A DNA stretch of 64,000 bases from Sepioteuthis lessoniana (Eukaryota > Mollusca > Cephalopoda > Myopsida > Loliginidae). Location of the stretch: positions 87,206,543 through 87,270,542 of the forward strand of contig OY757904.1 in NCBI GenBank assembly GCA_963585895.1. The letters are read 5' to 3'. Positions 34,681 through 46,889 of the stretch are shown here, in pieces. The first letter of the stretch is position 1; each line of letters opens with the position of its first letter. Made by a program: the position numbers and the translations under genes. The notes under the pieces were generated by a model. The model did not search any database. It was not told the DNA's origin and saw only the letters and a list, made by a program, of their open reading frames with translations.

Positions 34681-34733
34681 CTTATTTCGAATTTTCGGCC
34701 ACCCCTAGTGGTGGCTGAAAATTCGAAAATAAG
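34681..34733. repeat. Hairpin, 23-24-nt arms
   Basis: Arms CTTATTTCGAATTTTCGGCCACC (in two parts: CTTATTTCGA and ATTTTCGGCCACC) and its near-exact reverse complement at 34710-34733, with one substitution and one 1-nt indel; the loop is about 6 nt. Possibly a minimal foldback element. Confidence 0.75.
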
Positions 34734-35545
34734 AAATATTACCAGATTCTACATCTCCAGGAGGCCCTAAAAGGTTTGAACTTATTTTTTTAAATCGCGG
34801 CTCCACTTTTATCTGACAATCTCCACGTGGACTCGCAAAGCTGAATTAGTGGTTCTTACGCAAATATCTCTCGGCTTCTATATAGATATATTAATATATA
34901 CATATACGTGCATACATACCTATGGTCAACTCACAATCATACACCTAAGTATACACCCGGATGTACACACGTACTCACGTGTGTCCACACTACCCATGTG
35001 TCCACACATACGAACACACAAATAAGATAAATCTGTACACCACCACACTAGCGTCAATAGTTTCACAGATCTTAACTTCATTATTTCAATTTTCTCTAAG
35101 TCTGAAAACGTTTGTTTTTTCTACCTAAAAAGAAAAAGATTCTTATTACTATGTAAATTTTCCAAAAAATATCATTTTGCTTCATGTAAATTTTACATGC
35201 TTGCTTTCGCAGACGAGTTCTATAAACTATTTGATTGTTGGGTTATCTTGCCAAATAATTCCTTCTTTATCTTAATTATCGATCAGAAGAATAAGAAATG
35301 TAAAATTTACATGGAACCTAAAAACACTGTTTAGAAGCTCATTGTGTCAACCAATTCGCAAATGTAGTTTGATCGATCTTGCGATGATTTTGTGTCGGAC
35401 ATAGTTATGACATATGAAGTCGTCGTAGTGCCATAAGGATAATTCTTATTTGGGGTAATGGTGCTAATACTTAATATTATAAATGAAACTGTAAACGAGA
35501 TTAGAGAAAAGTCAAAAGGTAAGTACATAAAAAACGTATACTATT
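34734..35545. other. Unassigned region
   Basis: Degenerate CA/TA-rich DNA near 34880-35050. Nothing coding recognised. Confidence 0.5.
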
Positions 35546-35549
35546 AAAG

Positions 35550-36823
35550 ATAGTTTTAAGTTTAGAACAATTTAGCATTGTAAATAAGTGGATTGACTAC
35601 AAAAAGGCATATGCAAAACTTTCATAAAGTTTATCGTAGAAACCATGAAAAATTGAAGAATGAAACTGACAGCAGGAGGAAAAAAGTTTAGCTGAGGTGA
35701 AAATCCAGAGAGGTATATTCCAGGGAGATGCCGTATCACGATTACTATTTTTAATGGCGATGATGCCACTCAGTCACAAGCTTAAGATATCCATAAGCGG
35801 CAAAAAACTTACTAAATTGCAAGAAAATATTAACCACCAAATGTACATGGACAACATCAAATTGTTTGCCCAAAATGAAAAAGAATTGGAAACTCAAATA
35901 CAGTTAGGATATAGGGGTGGAATTTTGCATAAGAAAATGTGCCATGCTAATAATGAAAAGCAGAAAACGGCAAATGACGGAAGGAATAAAACTACTGAAT
36001 CAAGAAAAAATCAGAACTTTCGAAAAAAAAAAACAAACTTGCGAGTATTTGGGAATATTGGAAGCGGACATCATCAAACAAGCGGAGAGGAAGGAAAAAG
36101 ATTTTTAAAAAAGAATGCCTCTGCTGAACGAGAAACCTACTGGAAACTAAAATATGTTGCAGCAATTTCATCAAAAAGCTAAATACCTGGGTTGTCCCTA
36201 CTATAAGATACTCGGGACCATTCTTGAAGTGGACGAGGATAGAACAAAAAATGGATCAGAGAGCAAGAAAACTAATGATGATGAATTAGGCCTTTCATCA
36301 CAGAGATGACATGAATCAAGAAAAGAAGAAGGGAGAGGACTCGCTCGAATAACGTTGATACATCGATATGACGATTCGAAGACTGATAAAAAATGTATAG
36401 AAGGACTGATTACAGCGACCAGAAACAATACAAACACAATGATCAACAATAACAAGAAAACAAAAATGAATTTATGGATATTTCAAGTGACAAACAAGCG
36501 AAATCTCCTTAAAGAAGATTTAGACATGGCTAAGAAATGAAAACCTTAAGAGAAAAACTGAATTTCTTCCAATAGTGGCACAAAACAAAGCCATAAGGAC
36601 CAACTATATTAAAGCAAAAATAGATGAGACGCAACAAAATAGTAAATATAAGTGATGTGGTGATAGAGGCGATCAATCATATTAAAGGCGAGAGCAACAA
36701 ATTAGAGCAAAAAGTGTATAAGAATAGACACGACTGGGAATTGTGCAAGAAATTGAAATTTAACCATACGAACGATTGGTATATGCACAACTCGCAATCC
36801 GTCCAGGAAAGAGAGACGTATAC
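35550..36823 (+). mobile_element. R4/Dong-like LINE, 5' half (RT)
   Basis: Plus-strand RT of the same family as bases 1-691. Motif A WIDYKKAY lies near 35588-35612, then KIQRGIFQGDAVS (motif B), and the catalytic box as YMDN at residues 50-53 of frame 35697-36182, where the family has YMDD. The downstream thumb and linker read in broken frames (SKSXIPG region, GLITATRNN near 36405), then HTNDWYMHNSQSVQ near 36765-36810. The reading stops near 36823 in mid-protein and resumes about 4.3 kb further on. Part of the segment after motif A is deleted. Confidence 0.8.
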
Positions 36824-37009
36824 CTTGAATATATGCGCTTAAATTCTTTTTTCTACCGCATTTAACATTGTTTTAATTTCCATTTTATCTCTCTCATCCA
36901 TATCCCCCCTCCTTTTTTATTTCTCTTTTCTCTCCCTCTTTCTTATTTCTATACTTATTTACATGGTTATACTGTGTAAAAAAAAAATTAAAATAGCATA
37001 TGCACGACG

Positions 37010-37660
37010 TAACACAACAAAGAAAAAACTGTGTACATTAGAAGAATGTCGACACGTGAAATGATATGCAGTATTACGACTAACGTTTAAAATTCCGCAT
37101 GTGCACGTTTAAAATAAAAACCGCCATTCAAACTACGTATTAACGGTATGATGAATGAATGGTATTCTGTAGACTTCCTTATAAATACGTTTAAAAACCG
37201 TTTAAAATAATATATGCACAACATCGAAAAACAACATAGACTGTCTACATTAACAGAAAAGTTAACTCGCGAAAGAAAAAAAACAGAAAAAAAAACCAAT
37301 TCACAGCATGTTGAATGAATGGTGTTCCGTTAGTTCATTGGCATTACGTTTAAAATTACATATATACAACATCGAAAAACATTAACAGCGACTGTTTTAC
37401 ATTAAGGAAATATTAATAACTCGCCAAATGATGGTCAAGCTTACGAATTACATTCAAAAACTGTTTATCTTAATGAATATAAACGGCACGAGAAATGACT
37501 GATAATCTATAAAAATTACATTGTACCTTACCAGAAATATTAGCAATACGCGAAATGGACAAAATTATGAAATTACATCTATATAGCGTGTGCATGTCTA
37601 AACACTACATTATATACACTAAAAAAAAAAATTTTAACAACTCAAGAAATGAGTGGCGAA
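37010..37660. repeat. Degenerate tandem repeat array
   Basis: Recurring words ACGTTTAAAAT, CAACATCGAAAAACA, TACATTA and CGCGAAATGA (and variants) return at irregular spacings of about 100-210 bp, five or so times. Looks like an old satellite or minisatellite. Confidence 0.6.
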
Positions 37661-37853
37661 CTATCAAATTCCTTAGAATAACGTTTATAGATAGATAAAA
37701 AATTAATTAATTAATTTAATTAAATAAAAAAAAACAAATAAAAAAGATGAAATTTAAAAAATTTAGAAGTAAGTAAAAAATAAAATAGACCTTCGCTCCT
37801 TTACCCCTTCCCCTTCCTTCCTAACGATTAAACTGGAAAAGAGGAGTATAAAC

Positions 37854-37978
<125 letters not shown>

Positions 37979-38273
37979 GCATACACATATACATACATAT
38001 ATAAAATGAAATAAAATTAAACCGAAGTCCTCTGAAAATATGCTTTGAAAATATGAAAATATGAGCGGAAAATATGAGCGGAACCTATCGAAGTTATAAT
38101 ACTTTATAGGTGCAGGGGGAAAATATTTTTTTTATAGACAGCCCTCACAATAAAACCAGAGGTAATAAGTTCCGCTCATCTACGAATTATATATCTCATA
38201 TGCACCTCGATTAGTGTATGTACAAACTAAAACAAGAAAAAAAAATTGAAAATAATGAAACTAATTAATCAAC

Positions 38274-41045
38274 TCATATTGGCTGTACTTTGGTCATCCA
38301 AGAACTATTTCTTTTTAACCAGAGCCAATTGGCCGACCTTTCTGCCGTCTTTATTATTCTATTGATCACTTTCCTCGTTTTTGATCCAGTCAATCCAATG
38401 TCCAATAAGGCTTTGCATAACGACCTGGCAACGAAACCCCTAGATCTATTGGCGTGCATTTTGCCTTCCATCCATTGTTTTTGCACAACTCCACTAACTC
38501 GTCGTATTTCAATTTCTTTCGTTCATGGGCTTCCTCTGCATTTTCCTCCCAAGGTACAGTTAATTCCAACATTATAATTTTCCTTTTTCTGTTTGAGAAT
38601 ATAACTATATCTGGCCGTAATGCTGTTTGAACGATATGGACCGGGAATTTTAACCTTTTCCCTAAGTCGGCCCTTACTTCCCAGTCTGCTGCTGCTGATA
38701 ATGCATTTGGAGTTAACTTTTTCTTTGGCTTGGCTTTTACACAAGCCTTGAAAAACTCTATTGTGCTCCTGTCATTACTTGGGATATTAGTGTGGATTGC
38801 TGCTGCGACAGCCTCGGCCATATCTTTAAGGATTTGGTCGTAGCGCCATCTATACCGACCATCCGCCAGCGCAGTTTGGCAGCTGCTAAGGATGTGTTTT
38901 AAGGACCTGGTCTTTCCACATAATTGACACAAGGGGGTTTCCGGTTTTTTTTCCATATTAAGAGGTTTGTAGGGCTGAAGAGGATGTCATAAACTGACCG
39001 AATGAGAAATCTGATGGTGATTTCATTACGCCATAAGTCGGACCATGTTATTTTCCGTTTAACTATCGACTCCCATTTAGTCTACGCACCCTGTTGTCTC
39101 ATCGCGACCATTTTTTCCACCCTCTTCTCTTCCTCGCTTCTATGTATCTCGCTTTGTAGTAATTGATGCCTCTCTTTTCCTAATGCCTTGTCTACCCTGA
39201 TAGTGGGGAAGAAGCCTAAGCCTGCGCGGCCAGTAGCCACGGCCCCTAAAATTTCTTTTTCCCGCAGCCGTTCCTCCGCAACTTTTACCTCTTTTGCCGC
39301 TTTCCATTTCCCTCCTGTGTATACTTCTACTTCCGCTCCGGTCACTTTGGGGTCTTTGGAGAACATAAACTGTGTCGATGTTCTCTCTTTCGCGACCTTA
39401 TATTCTTCCTCAAGGCTCTTTAATGGGAGCTGCAAGGCATTTGAACCTCCGTACAGAGCTGCGCTACTCAAACATTTCGGCAAACCCAGCCACCTACGCA
39501 ATCTTGAGTTAATCCTTTTTTCAAGTAGAACCGTTGGAAGACGTAAATTCGTAGATAGTTAATTGCCACAATACTTTTGGTAGAACAGTTTTCTGGTAGA
39601 TTCAGGCTTTAAACTGATCAGGCAAACCTGATCTCTCAATTTTATTTAACCGCCTTTCCAGGTTTTCCTTGGTTTCCTGGATTGCCACCGTATCCTTCAG
39701 GGAATCATCAAATCGCTTTCCTAGGCTCTTTACGGGATTTTGTTTTATTGAGGGGATGAATTCTCCAGAAAGTTTAAAACGCTCCTCAATTAGTTTCCCT
39801 TTTTTTAGCATGTTCATTCTTTCCAAATAATGCCATGCCGATGTTGTATTCCCCGTAACCGTTCTCATCTGGAAGTTGTGATAATAATCCCCAATGATTT
39901 CTATTATTTTGTTGAGAACATGATATCGTTTGAGAGCCTCTTGCACCAGACTATGTGGGATAGACCCATATGCATTTTTAGGTCTAGCCAGAGGACAGCC
40001 ATATCACCCTTATTTGCTTTCGCCTCTTTTAGCAGATGTGTGATGACTCCTGTGTGTTCAATAACTCCTGGCATACCTGGAACACCCCCCTTTTGTACTG
40101 AGGTATCTATATACGTGTTTTTTAAGAGGAAGTCCACCAACCGTCGATTCAACAGGCTAAAGAAGATTTTCCCTTCTACGTTCAGTAGTGATATGCATCT
40201 GAATTGGTTTATCTTCTTTGCCCCCTCCTCTTTTGGGATCCAGATGCCTTGGGAGTACTTCCATTGTCCTACTACTTTCCCCCTTCTCCACATTATCCTT
40301 AATAATTTCAACAGAAATCGTAGAAGTTGCGGACATCGTTTGTACACTATATAAGGGACTCCGTTTGGGCCCGGGGCTGAGCCCGACCTGGCTTTCTTCA
40401 TAACTGCTTGTATTTCAATCCAGGTTGGTTCCTTTAAGTCAAAGTTCGTTGATGGAGGAGTAGGTGTAATCAGGGATGTGTTCATTTCTAAATCTCGGAG
40501 TCTGTTAGGGTCCTTCAAGGTTTCTTTGAGAAAAGCATTAATTTCTTCAGTGGAGCTCTCCATACGTCCACTTCGTTTCTTCACTAGTAATTTCTTCGTG
40601 AAGCTGAACGGATTTGAAATAAAAGCCATCCTCTTTCGTGCTCTTTCCTTCCTCTGGCGTATATGCCATTTTGCTCTCCGCAAAGATTTCATTTTCGCTC
40701 TGATGGAGTCACGGGGTTGCTGCAGTGATTTTTTTCCTCTGGTCCACCTGTTTTGTGTCTTTTTGTAAGAGCTTTTAGTTCTCTCTTACATTGCTTTATT
40801 TTTCCCTCCCTTCGGTTTTCTTTGCCACATACCTTCTCTTTTCTCTTCTCATATCCATAACGTTCCGCCGCGTAGCTGACTATTATCTTGGATGTTAATA
40901 GCCGCTTGTCTACCGCACCTTTTGCTGACACTGTAAGGATTTCACAGATGTCTGAGTCGAAGTCGTTCCAAGCCTTCTTATCCGCGGCCGCGGGCCATTT
41001 GATTTTATTTCCCGCCGTATTCGAAGTATTCAGTGGAACCTGAGC
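38274..41045 (-). mobile_element. R2-group LINE with restriction-like endonuclease, palm deleted
   Basis: Minus-strand order: N-terminal linker (KIKWPAAADKKAW near 41000, then RLLTSKIIVSYAAERYG), RT fingers in frame 39904-40692 (SAPGPNGVPYIVYK, QFRCISLLNVEGKIFF, QKGGVPGMPG), motif A (LWLDLKNAYGSI once a 1-base loss near 39975 is allowed for), then thumb (NPVKSLGKRFDDSLKDT), a linker (RRWLGLPKCLSSAALYG) and the C-terminal zinc knuckle and endonuclease. In frame 39602-39946 the text passes directly from motif-B-proximal SAWHYLER to KKGKLIEERFKL: about 100 codons holding the catalytic DD motif are gone without a frame change. It was inserted into an R4-like LINE. Confidence 0.88.
38390..38956 (-). 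pseudogene. CCHC knuckle and restriction-like endonuclease domain
   Basis: 188-codon frame. The zinc knuckle has C10, C13, H21 and C26 (C-x2-C-x7-H-x4-C), the form typical of R2- and R4-type LINEs. The endonuclease follows: R-P-D at 114-116, then E131 in ELTVPWE (PD-x14-E) and a lysine-rich helix with KLKYDEL. This endonuclease nicks the target to start target-primed reverse transcription. A frameshift near 38450 moves the true C-terminus to the frame 38274-38486 (RGFVARSLCKALLDIGL, ANWLWLKRNSSW). The domain itself looks intact apart from that. Confidence 0.88.
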
Positions 41046-41098
41046 TTCAGGTTTATTTTTGTTTGTATCTGTAGCGTTCTATCTCAACCACACGCCGG

Positions 41099-41530
41099 GT
41101 TCAAAGTTCTCAGGGACTTTGAGATACAAACAGAAACCTAATCTCGACCAAACGACCAAACCCAGGGATAGTTATCAAATAAAAAAAAAAAGAAAACCTG
41201 TCGAATAGTGAACTTTATCATCCTCGCAGACCACAGAGAAAAATTAAAAGAAAGCGAAAAGAGTGATGAATATCTAGACCTTGCAAGAGAACAAAAAAAA
41301 AACTATGGAACATGAAGGTGACGGTGAGATCATTTGTAATTGGTGCACTTGAAACAATCCCCAAAGGATTAGTAAAAGAGACTGGAAGACTTAGAAATAA
41401 GAAGACAAGTGAAGACCATCCACTTATTAAGATCGGCCAGAATACTGAGAAGAGTCCTGGAGACCTTAAGAGACATGATGTCACTTAAACTTCCGTGGAA
41501 AACTATCAGCTAACGCAGATGTGAAAAACA
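41099..41530 (+). mobile_element. R4/Dong-like LINE, 3' half (endonuclease tail)
   Basis: Broken plus-strand frames read KVLRDFEIQTE, then KKKKKTCRIVNF (the catalytic D of the endonuclease sits in the VDF-like position, here VNF), LADHREKLKESEKSDEYLDLARE, and RSARILRRVLETL. This is the C-terminal restriction-like endonuclease and tail of the R4-like family whose RT half ends at 36823. Together they form one copy split by a later insertion. Confidence 0.8.
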
Positions 41531-41734
41531 CTCAAAGGAGTAAAATAATCCGTTTGCCTCACTACCGGTTACATTTTAATATCATAATTATAGTCTTAAT
41601 AGAAAGGCATACTGGAAAAATCTCTGATGTAAAACCTACAACTCGTGGACCTCGCAGAAATTCCACCTGTTAGCAGGTTTTCAAACTTGGAAGACTTGAA
41701 AATCTACCAACAGGTTATTCCGAACGCATAATTT

Positions 41735-42785
41735 CTATTCACTGAGTAATTGTAGGGGATAAAGTCATAATCCTTGACGATTTCAATGTCAGAGTGGATC
41801 AAGATTCTGTGACCTGGACTTAGGAGACATGGTGTTCGTAATTGCAACGACAATGGTCGCTCGCTATTAGAGTTCTAAACTCATCACGAACACCATCTTG
41901 GAGCAGAAAAAACAGTTTGAAAATAACCAGGATGAATCCACGATCCAAACATTGGTACCTCATTGACTATGTTCTTATGCACCAGTGAGACCTGAAAGAC
42001 ATGATTAACAGTGAATGCCCAGTGCAGAATGTCACACTTACCATCGCCTCGTTCGCTGCAAATTCAAGCTCCACTTTAAACCCAAAGCAAGAAAAAATGG
42101 GACCATCAGAAAAAAAGTTCAAAGTCGGCACCTTCCAACGAGATTAAGTGAAAACAAACTTCAAGACAGCACTTCAGTCGAGGCTTGAAGATATAAGTAT
42201 CCTCACAGATTCCTATTCAGAAACATTTTGGAAAAAATCTCAACACCGGTATTCTTCAGACATTTGTGGAAGTTCTTGGGTTCTCCTCAAGGGAGACTGT
42301 TTTGATGAAAACAACGCGAAAATTCAAGAACAGTAGATGAAAAAGAGATCAACCCATCAGGGACACTTGGATCTGCCATCTCGTTCTGAAAAGAAAGCTG
42401 CGTTTCGTTTCGTATGCCGTGACTTCCAGCTCAAGCTTCTAGAGATTAAGAACACATGGTGGTCTAACCTCGTGGAAGGGTCACAGCTGTACATCGGAGA
42501 CGCCAGCGGCTTCTATGAAATCTTAGAGGTAGTTTACGTCCTAACATATCAAGTCCACAGTTCAATGTTCAGTGTAGGCACTCAGGCGCTTCTCACGGAG
42601 TTGACGTCCATTCCAAGTCGTTGGTCTGAGAATTTTCAGGCCCCATATAAAAACAAACGGAAAAGTCTGACTCTTTCAATTACCAAGAAATTACTCTGCT
42701 CTCTATCGCAGGAAAAATCCTCAAAAGGATTCAGGTGAACAGAATGGTACCCAACATTGCTGAAGAATAACTTTTAGAGCCAATA
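41735..42785 (+). mobile_element. RTE-like LINE, type 2, part 1 (EN to RT fingers)
   Basis: A different RTE-like family from copies 1-3. Readable blocks: endonuclease end (VIILDDFNVRV with GDFN-type residues, then NNSLKITRMNPRSKHWYLIDYVL), linker in frames 42148-42336 and 42337-42738 (SEKKAAFRFVCRDFQLKL, NTWWSNLVEGSQL), and a short RT-fingers piece (YKNKRK, ITKKLLCSLSQEKS). After RWSENFQA the text runs directly into YKNK: about 90 codons are deleted. Coding similarity stops near 42785 at the sequence corresponding to GFR and resumes at 43640. Confidence 0.8.
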
Positions 42786-43635
42786 GGAGTATGGAAACAT
42801 AACTGATTTCCATACTAAAAAAGTGTTAATTTTAGTGCAAAAAAGTGTTAATTTTAGTGCAAAAAAAAAAAAAAAAAAATGCTCGAGAAACTATAACCTT
42901 TGTATCGGTATTTTTACATTTATCGACCAATCAGCGCTTTTCTCGCTTGTTTTTAAATTTCTTGAGATACTTCGAAGACGACAATATTCGACTTGCCATT
43001 AAAAATTTCAAGGATCAAAATCCAAAACAATTTAAGAAATCTTTTCTCTCCAAGAATGTTAGAAATATAATTTTTTAATCGATTAGAATCATTGATAAAT
43101 CATCAACTTCTTTAACTAATTTCTAGTCAAAATTAACAGGATAAATAAGAAAAGAAATATATATGGAATTGATGTATACTTATTCTACTACTAGTACTCC
43201 ACTACTTTTCCGTTTATTTCGTTTTTGGAGAAAATTCATCATTCTTTTCTTTTAAGAATGTATTTTATTTCAACAACGCTTAACTATCTTAGATTAAGCG
43301 GATATGTTAGTGTTTTCATACATTTATCAATACTGCTGATGAAAATACCAGCCGCAGCTGCATATATTTTAAAAGCATAAATACATTTTTCTTTCACATA
43401 CTTACGCAAAGATTTTTTTCACACACAAAATATCTTTCTAATAAAATGTGCTATATTTCTTTATATGAATCTTCTCAATCTCCTTTTAAAATATTCCCTC
43501 TCTGACTAATATTATTTTTGTTCATAAGAGATTTTCTATTTTTCAGCAAACTTTTCTTTCAATTTAAAGAAATAGAAATTTATAATTTTGCAGATAGGAG
43601 TTTTTTTTTCAATCATTTACACTTTTGCATGTTAC
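42786..43635. other. A+T-rich insertion in the type-2 RTE LINE
   Basis: About 850 bp separating two parts of one RT that are adjacent in the protein. Starts near a 22-bp tandem duplication (AAAAAAGTGTTAATTTTAGTGC twice in parts, 42820-42862) and an A run (42862-42880). No coding similarity inside. Confidence 0.6.
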
Positions 43636-43639
43636 AGGA

Positions 43640-44690
43640 GCATAACAGACGTAGTGTTTGTTTTCTGGTAGCCTTAAGAGAAGAGCCAGGAGCAAAACAA
43701 GCGGTTGTATGTAACGTTCACTGATAGGACGAAAGCATTTGACACTGGTCAGAGGAGGAATGCGGCCGATAATGGAACGACTTGGCTGTCCTCAAATTTC
43801 CTGAACATGATCATCTAGCTGCACGAAGAACAGCCGGGCCAAGTCAGATGCAAGAGTGACCTCTTAGGGCCCTCTCTGATCACCAACGGTGTGAAGAAGG
43901 GCACCGACTCTCTTCAACATAACTTGCAAGCAGGCCGCAAAAGATTTTGATGATGGGGATGAAGTTTACATTAGATATCGTCTTGATAGCAGCCTGTTTA
44001 ATCTCCGACGGTTACAAGCTCACATGAAGATCCAAGAGCAACTGATCCGAGAGTTCTGCTTTGCAGACGATGCTGCCTCTATTGCCCACACAGAAGGGGA
44101 TTTGCAACGCATCACTTCCTGCTTCAAAGAGCTTGTCTAATTTTAGGAACTAGATGGCAGTTTAAATAATACAGAAGTACTCCACCAGCAAGCAATCCGG
44201 GAAGATTCCATTCTCCCAACATCACCATTGGTGCGACTGAGTAAGAGGTGGTCCATCGGTTTATCGACCTGGAATGCGCTATCACGTCAGATGCTAAGAT
44301 CGACAAGGAAGTTGACAACTGGCAGGCAAAGACGAGTAGTGCATTTGGCAGACTGTATAAACGTGTGTGGCATAATAGATACCTGAAGAAGTATACAAAG
44401 ATCAGCGTGTATAGAGCCATCGTCCTTGCCATCCTCCAATATGGCTCAGAGTAATGGGTTACTAATTGACATCAACTACGGCTTCCACACCATCCTTAAC
44501 ACCCACTCGAGTGACTTTGTCACCAATATTGAAGTTCTCAAAACGGCGAAGATCACCAGTATCGAAACCATGGTTCTGAATTCCCTGCTACGCTGGGCAG
44601 AACACGTCTCCAGAGTGTGGAATCATCGCCGGAGCTTTCCGCTGATTATAGCCACAAAGAACAAAAGAAGTGATTCAGACTGATCTAACG
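43640..44690 (+). mobile_element. RTE-like LINE, type 2, part 2 (RT palm, thumb)
   Basis: Continues the RT: CFLVALREEPGAKQ, then DRTKAFDT (motif A) near 43727-43745, RPIMERLGCP, ITNGVKKG (motif B), and an intact catalytic box FADDAAS near 44062-44082. The frame 44248-44454 holds ITSDAKIDKEVDNWQAKTSS and AFGRLYKRVW, ISVYRAIVLAILQYGSE, the thumb-connection region; then FVTNIEVLKTAKITSIE in the next frame. Many stops. The 3' tail is separated again by about 1.4 kb. Confidence 0.85.
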
Positions 44691-46080
44691 TTTCTATTTT
44701 TCCAGGTTACTTTAACCTGGGTTGTCAGGGAGAATTTCTGACTATAGTCACGTACCACCCAATCTTTATCAATCGATTCTCCGTGACTAGTTATATTTTG
44801 GTGATAACTCCAAAAGTTCATATAACTAGTCAAGCATAAAGATTGCGTATAGGTTTAGTTTTGTGATGTGGATACATGAGAATGTGTCAAGGGTTGATAT
44901 AGCTTCGTTATAGAAATAAAAGCGTAATGAATTCCGAAATAGACAAACATTATGACGCGTGGTTATATTTTTTATGTTTCTTTTTTTTAAGAAAATATAT
45001 TATGAAAAGAAAAACAAAAAATATACATGTATGAAGATGTCAAGTCAACAATAAAGTTCCCATTTCCAAATGAAGCTAGAGTCATTGCCAATTTTGTTTC
45101 ACTGCATCCGCCGAGAAACGATCTCTTAATTTCAATTTATTTTAAAGTTGAAATGTCATTACTTTGTTTCTTTTACAGTTAAGGGGAGGGAACTTTCCCT
45201 TTCTCCCCCTTTTGTGTCCCTTTAGCAAACAATAAGATATCCTCTCTTCATCTTGGAAGTAGTTACAATCTTTAAGTACATAAAAATGTTATCCAACATA
45301 GCTTGCCCCCTGCAAACGACTTTCATAATATCTCTTTAGATATTTCTTATAAAATCCTTAATTATAAAGGATTTTCTCCAATGTAATTTATTATTTGTGA
45401 TAATAAATTCCCAACTATTATTTCTGCAGTTAGAAATAAGTTTAAATAAACTTTCAATTATCTACGATTTCCATTCGAATACAATTAATATTCGCCACAT
45501 TTGAATTCCTCACAATAACTTCTTTTAGAGAAGAAATTACAATAAATCTTAAAAACATTCAAAAATTGTAAATTATATTTACAAGAAAAAATTTTCGACT
45601 AACTTTTTTTTATAAGGTTTTCTTCATATCATTAATTCCGTTTTTCTCTGTTGATCTCAGCTCAACGGCTAAATTTATGATTCTTGTCGGATTTATTTTT
45701 CTTCATTTGAATTTGCTCCTTTTTTAAATATTCGTTAAGTTCCAATTAACGAATCTAAATACATCATTCTTCTTTTTTATGATGTCGCATCTTCTTTTAC
45801 GTTGAATTTTTGTTTCTTATTCAACGGAGTTGCCGAATTCTACAATGTCATTCTATCACCAGAATTTCATTTTCACTGGACTTCGTAAAAAGATGACCTT
45901 TCATCTCCCTGGCGAAGCTCGCAACTGACTTTTGCATTTCTCTCTTTTTGGCGGTAAAAACGTTCTAACTGCTCAGACCAATCATATTTGCTCTTTTCAG
46001 TTTATCCAGTGCTGTTTCTAGGGCTCAAAACCCCGCCAATCCTCTAGACCATTCCCGGGCCTTGTGACGTGATTTTTATT
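44691..46080. other. A+T-rich interval, nothing recognised
   Basis: Separates the type-2 RTE RT from its probable tail. No motif or terminal repeats found. It may be a second insertion or simply unrelated DNA. Confidence 0.5.
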
Positions 46081-46084
46081 TGTA

Positions 46085-46420
46085 TATTATCCCCACTATG
46101 ACTGCCGCCGGGCCGTCCACTGTTTGAAAAAAAATCTTTGGTACCTAAGACATCGCCAATCGTCCATCCTAGCTGAGGACGGTGGGTGTCACCATCTCAA
46201 TCCTGTTGTTTCTAACTTTGAAAACATCCTTAGGGCTGTTTGCCAAAACAAAAGGCGCTGGAGGAGGAACGGCAGCACTATGCCATTAAGCCCTGACCAG
46301 ATCTTCAAGTGCAGCTGTTACGACTGCCTGTCCCACATCAGTCTTATCAGTCACGAACTCACCTGCAATCAGCGTGAACCGCCCCCACTTAATTATTGCT
46401 TCAGGAAGCGACCATAAACT
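46085..46420 (+). mobile_element. Type-2 RTE LINE tail with zinc finger
   Basis: The frame 46124-46417 ends with FKCSCYDCLSHISLISHEL, matching the short C2H2-like finger (C-x2-C then SRIGLxSH) that closes many type-2 RTE proteins; upstream DCRRAVH fits the region before it. It probably belongs to the 41.7-44.7 kb copy. The finger may bind nucleic acid. It could instead be the end of another copy. Confidence 0.55.
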
Positions 46421-46889
46421 CTTAAAAACGTTTTATAAATTCGATACTTAATTTAGATAGAAAGAAATTACTTTAAGTTGTCAATTTTTTTCTGTAACGT
46501 TTATGAGCTAACTCTGATACAGTACTTTGGGCCCTTATTGCGTTTCGTAGCTGTGTGACTAGAGAAAGACACCACTTCCAGTAGAATGACTTTGCAATAA
46601 ATACGTTATTATCCTATTTTATAATAATGGAAAAGTTGACAACCTAGCGTAAATTGTTAACAACTTTTTGGTCTCTTTACGAATCCATTTCTACTCCGTT
46701 GAATTTCAATATTATTTTATTTCTGTTTTTTACTACAGTAAGTTCTCTAACAGAAATTTGGATACTCAGAGCGAATATTCCTGGTTTTGGACTTCGTTTC
46801 CGTTATTTCTCATTATGTTTTCATTTCATTGTCCCAATTCCGAACGAAAAAGGCGCAATCTCTGCTGTCTGTCAGTGTGCATTAACCCC

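Noticed and set aside
39188-40768. Long plus-strand frames (124, 174 and 96 codons)
   Set aside because: Antisense shadows of the R2-group LINE, which shows conserved RT motifs on the minus strand.
43330-43360. CTGATGAAAATACCAGC as a hammerhead core
   Set aside because: No GAAA at a suitable distance and no stems.
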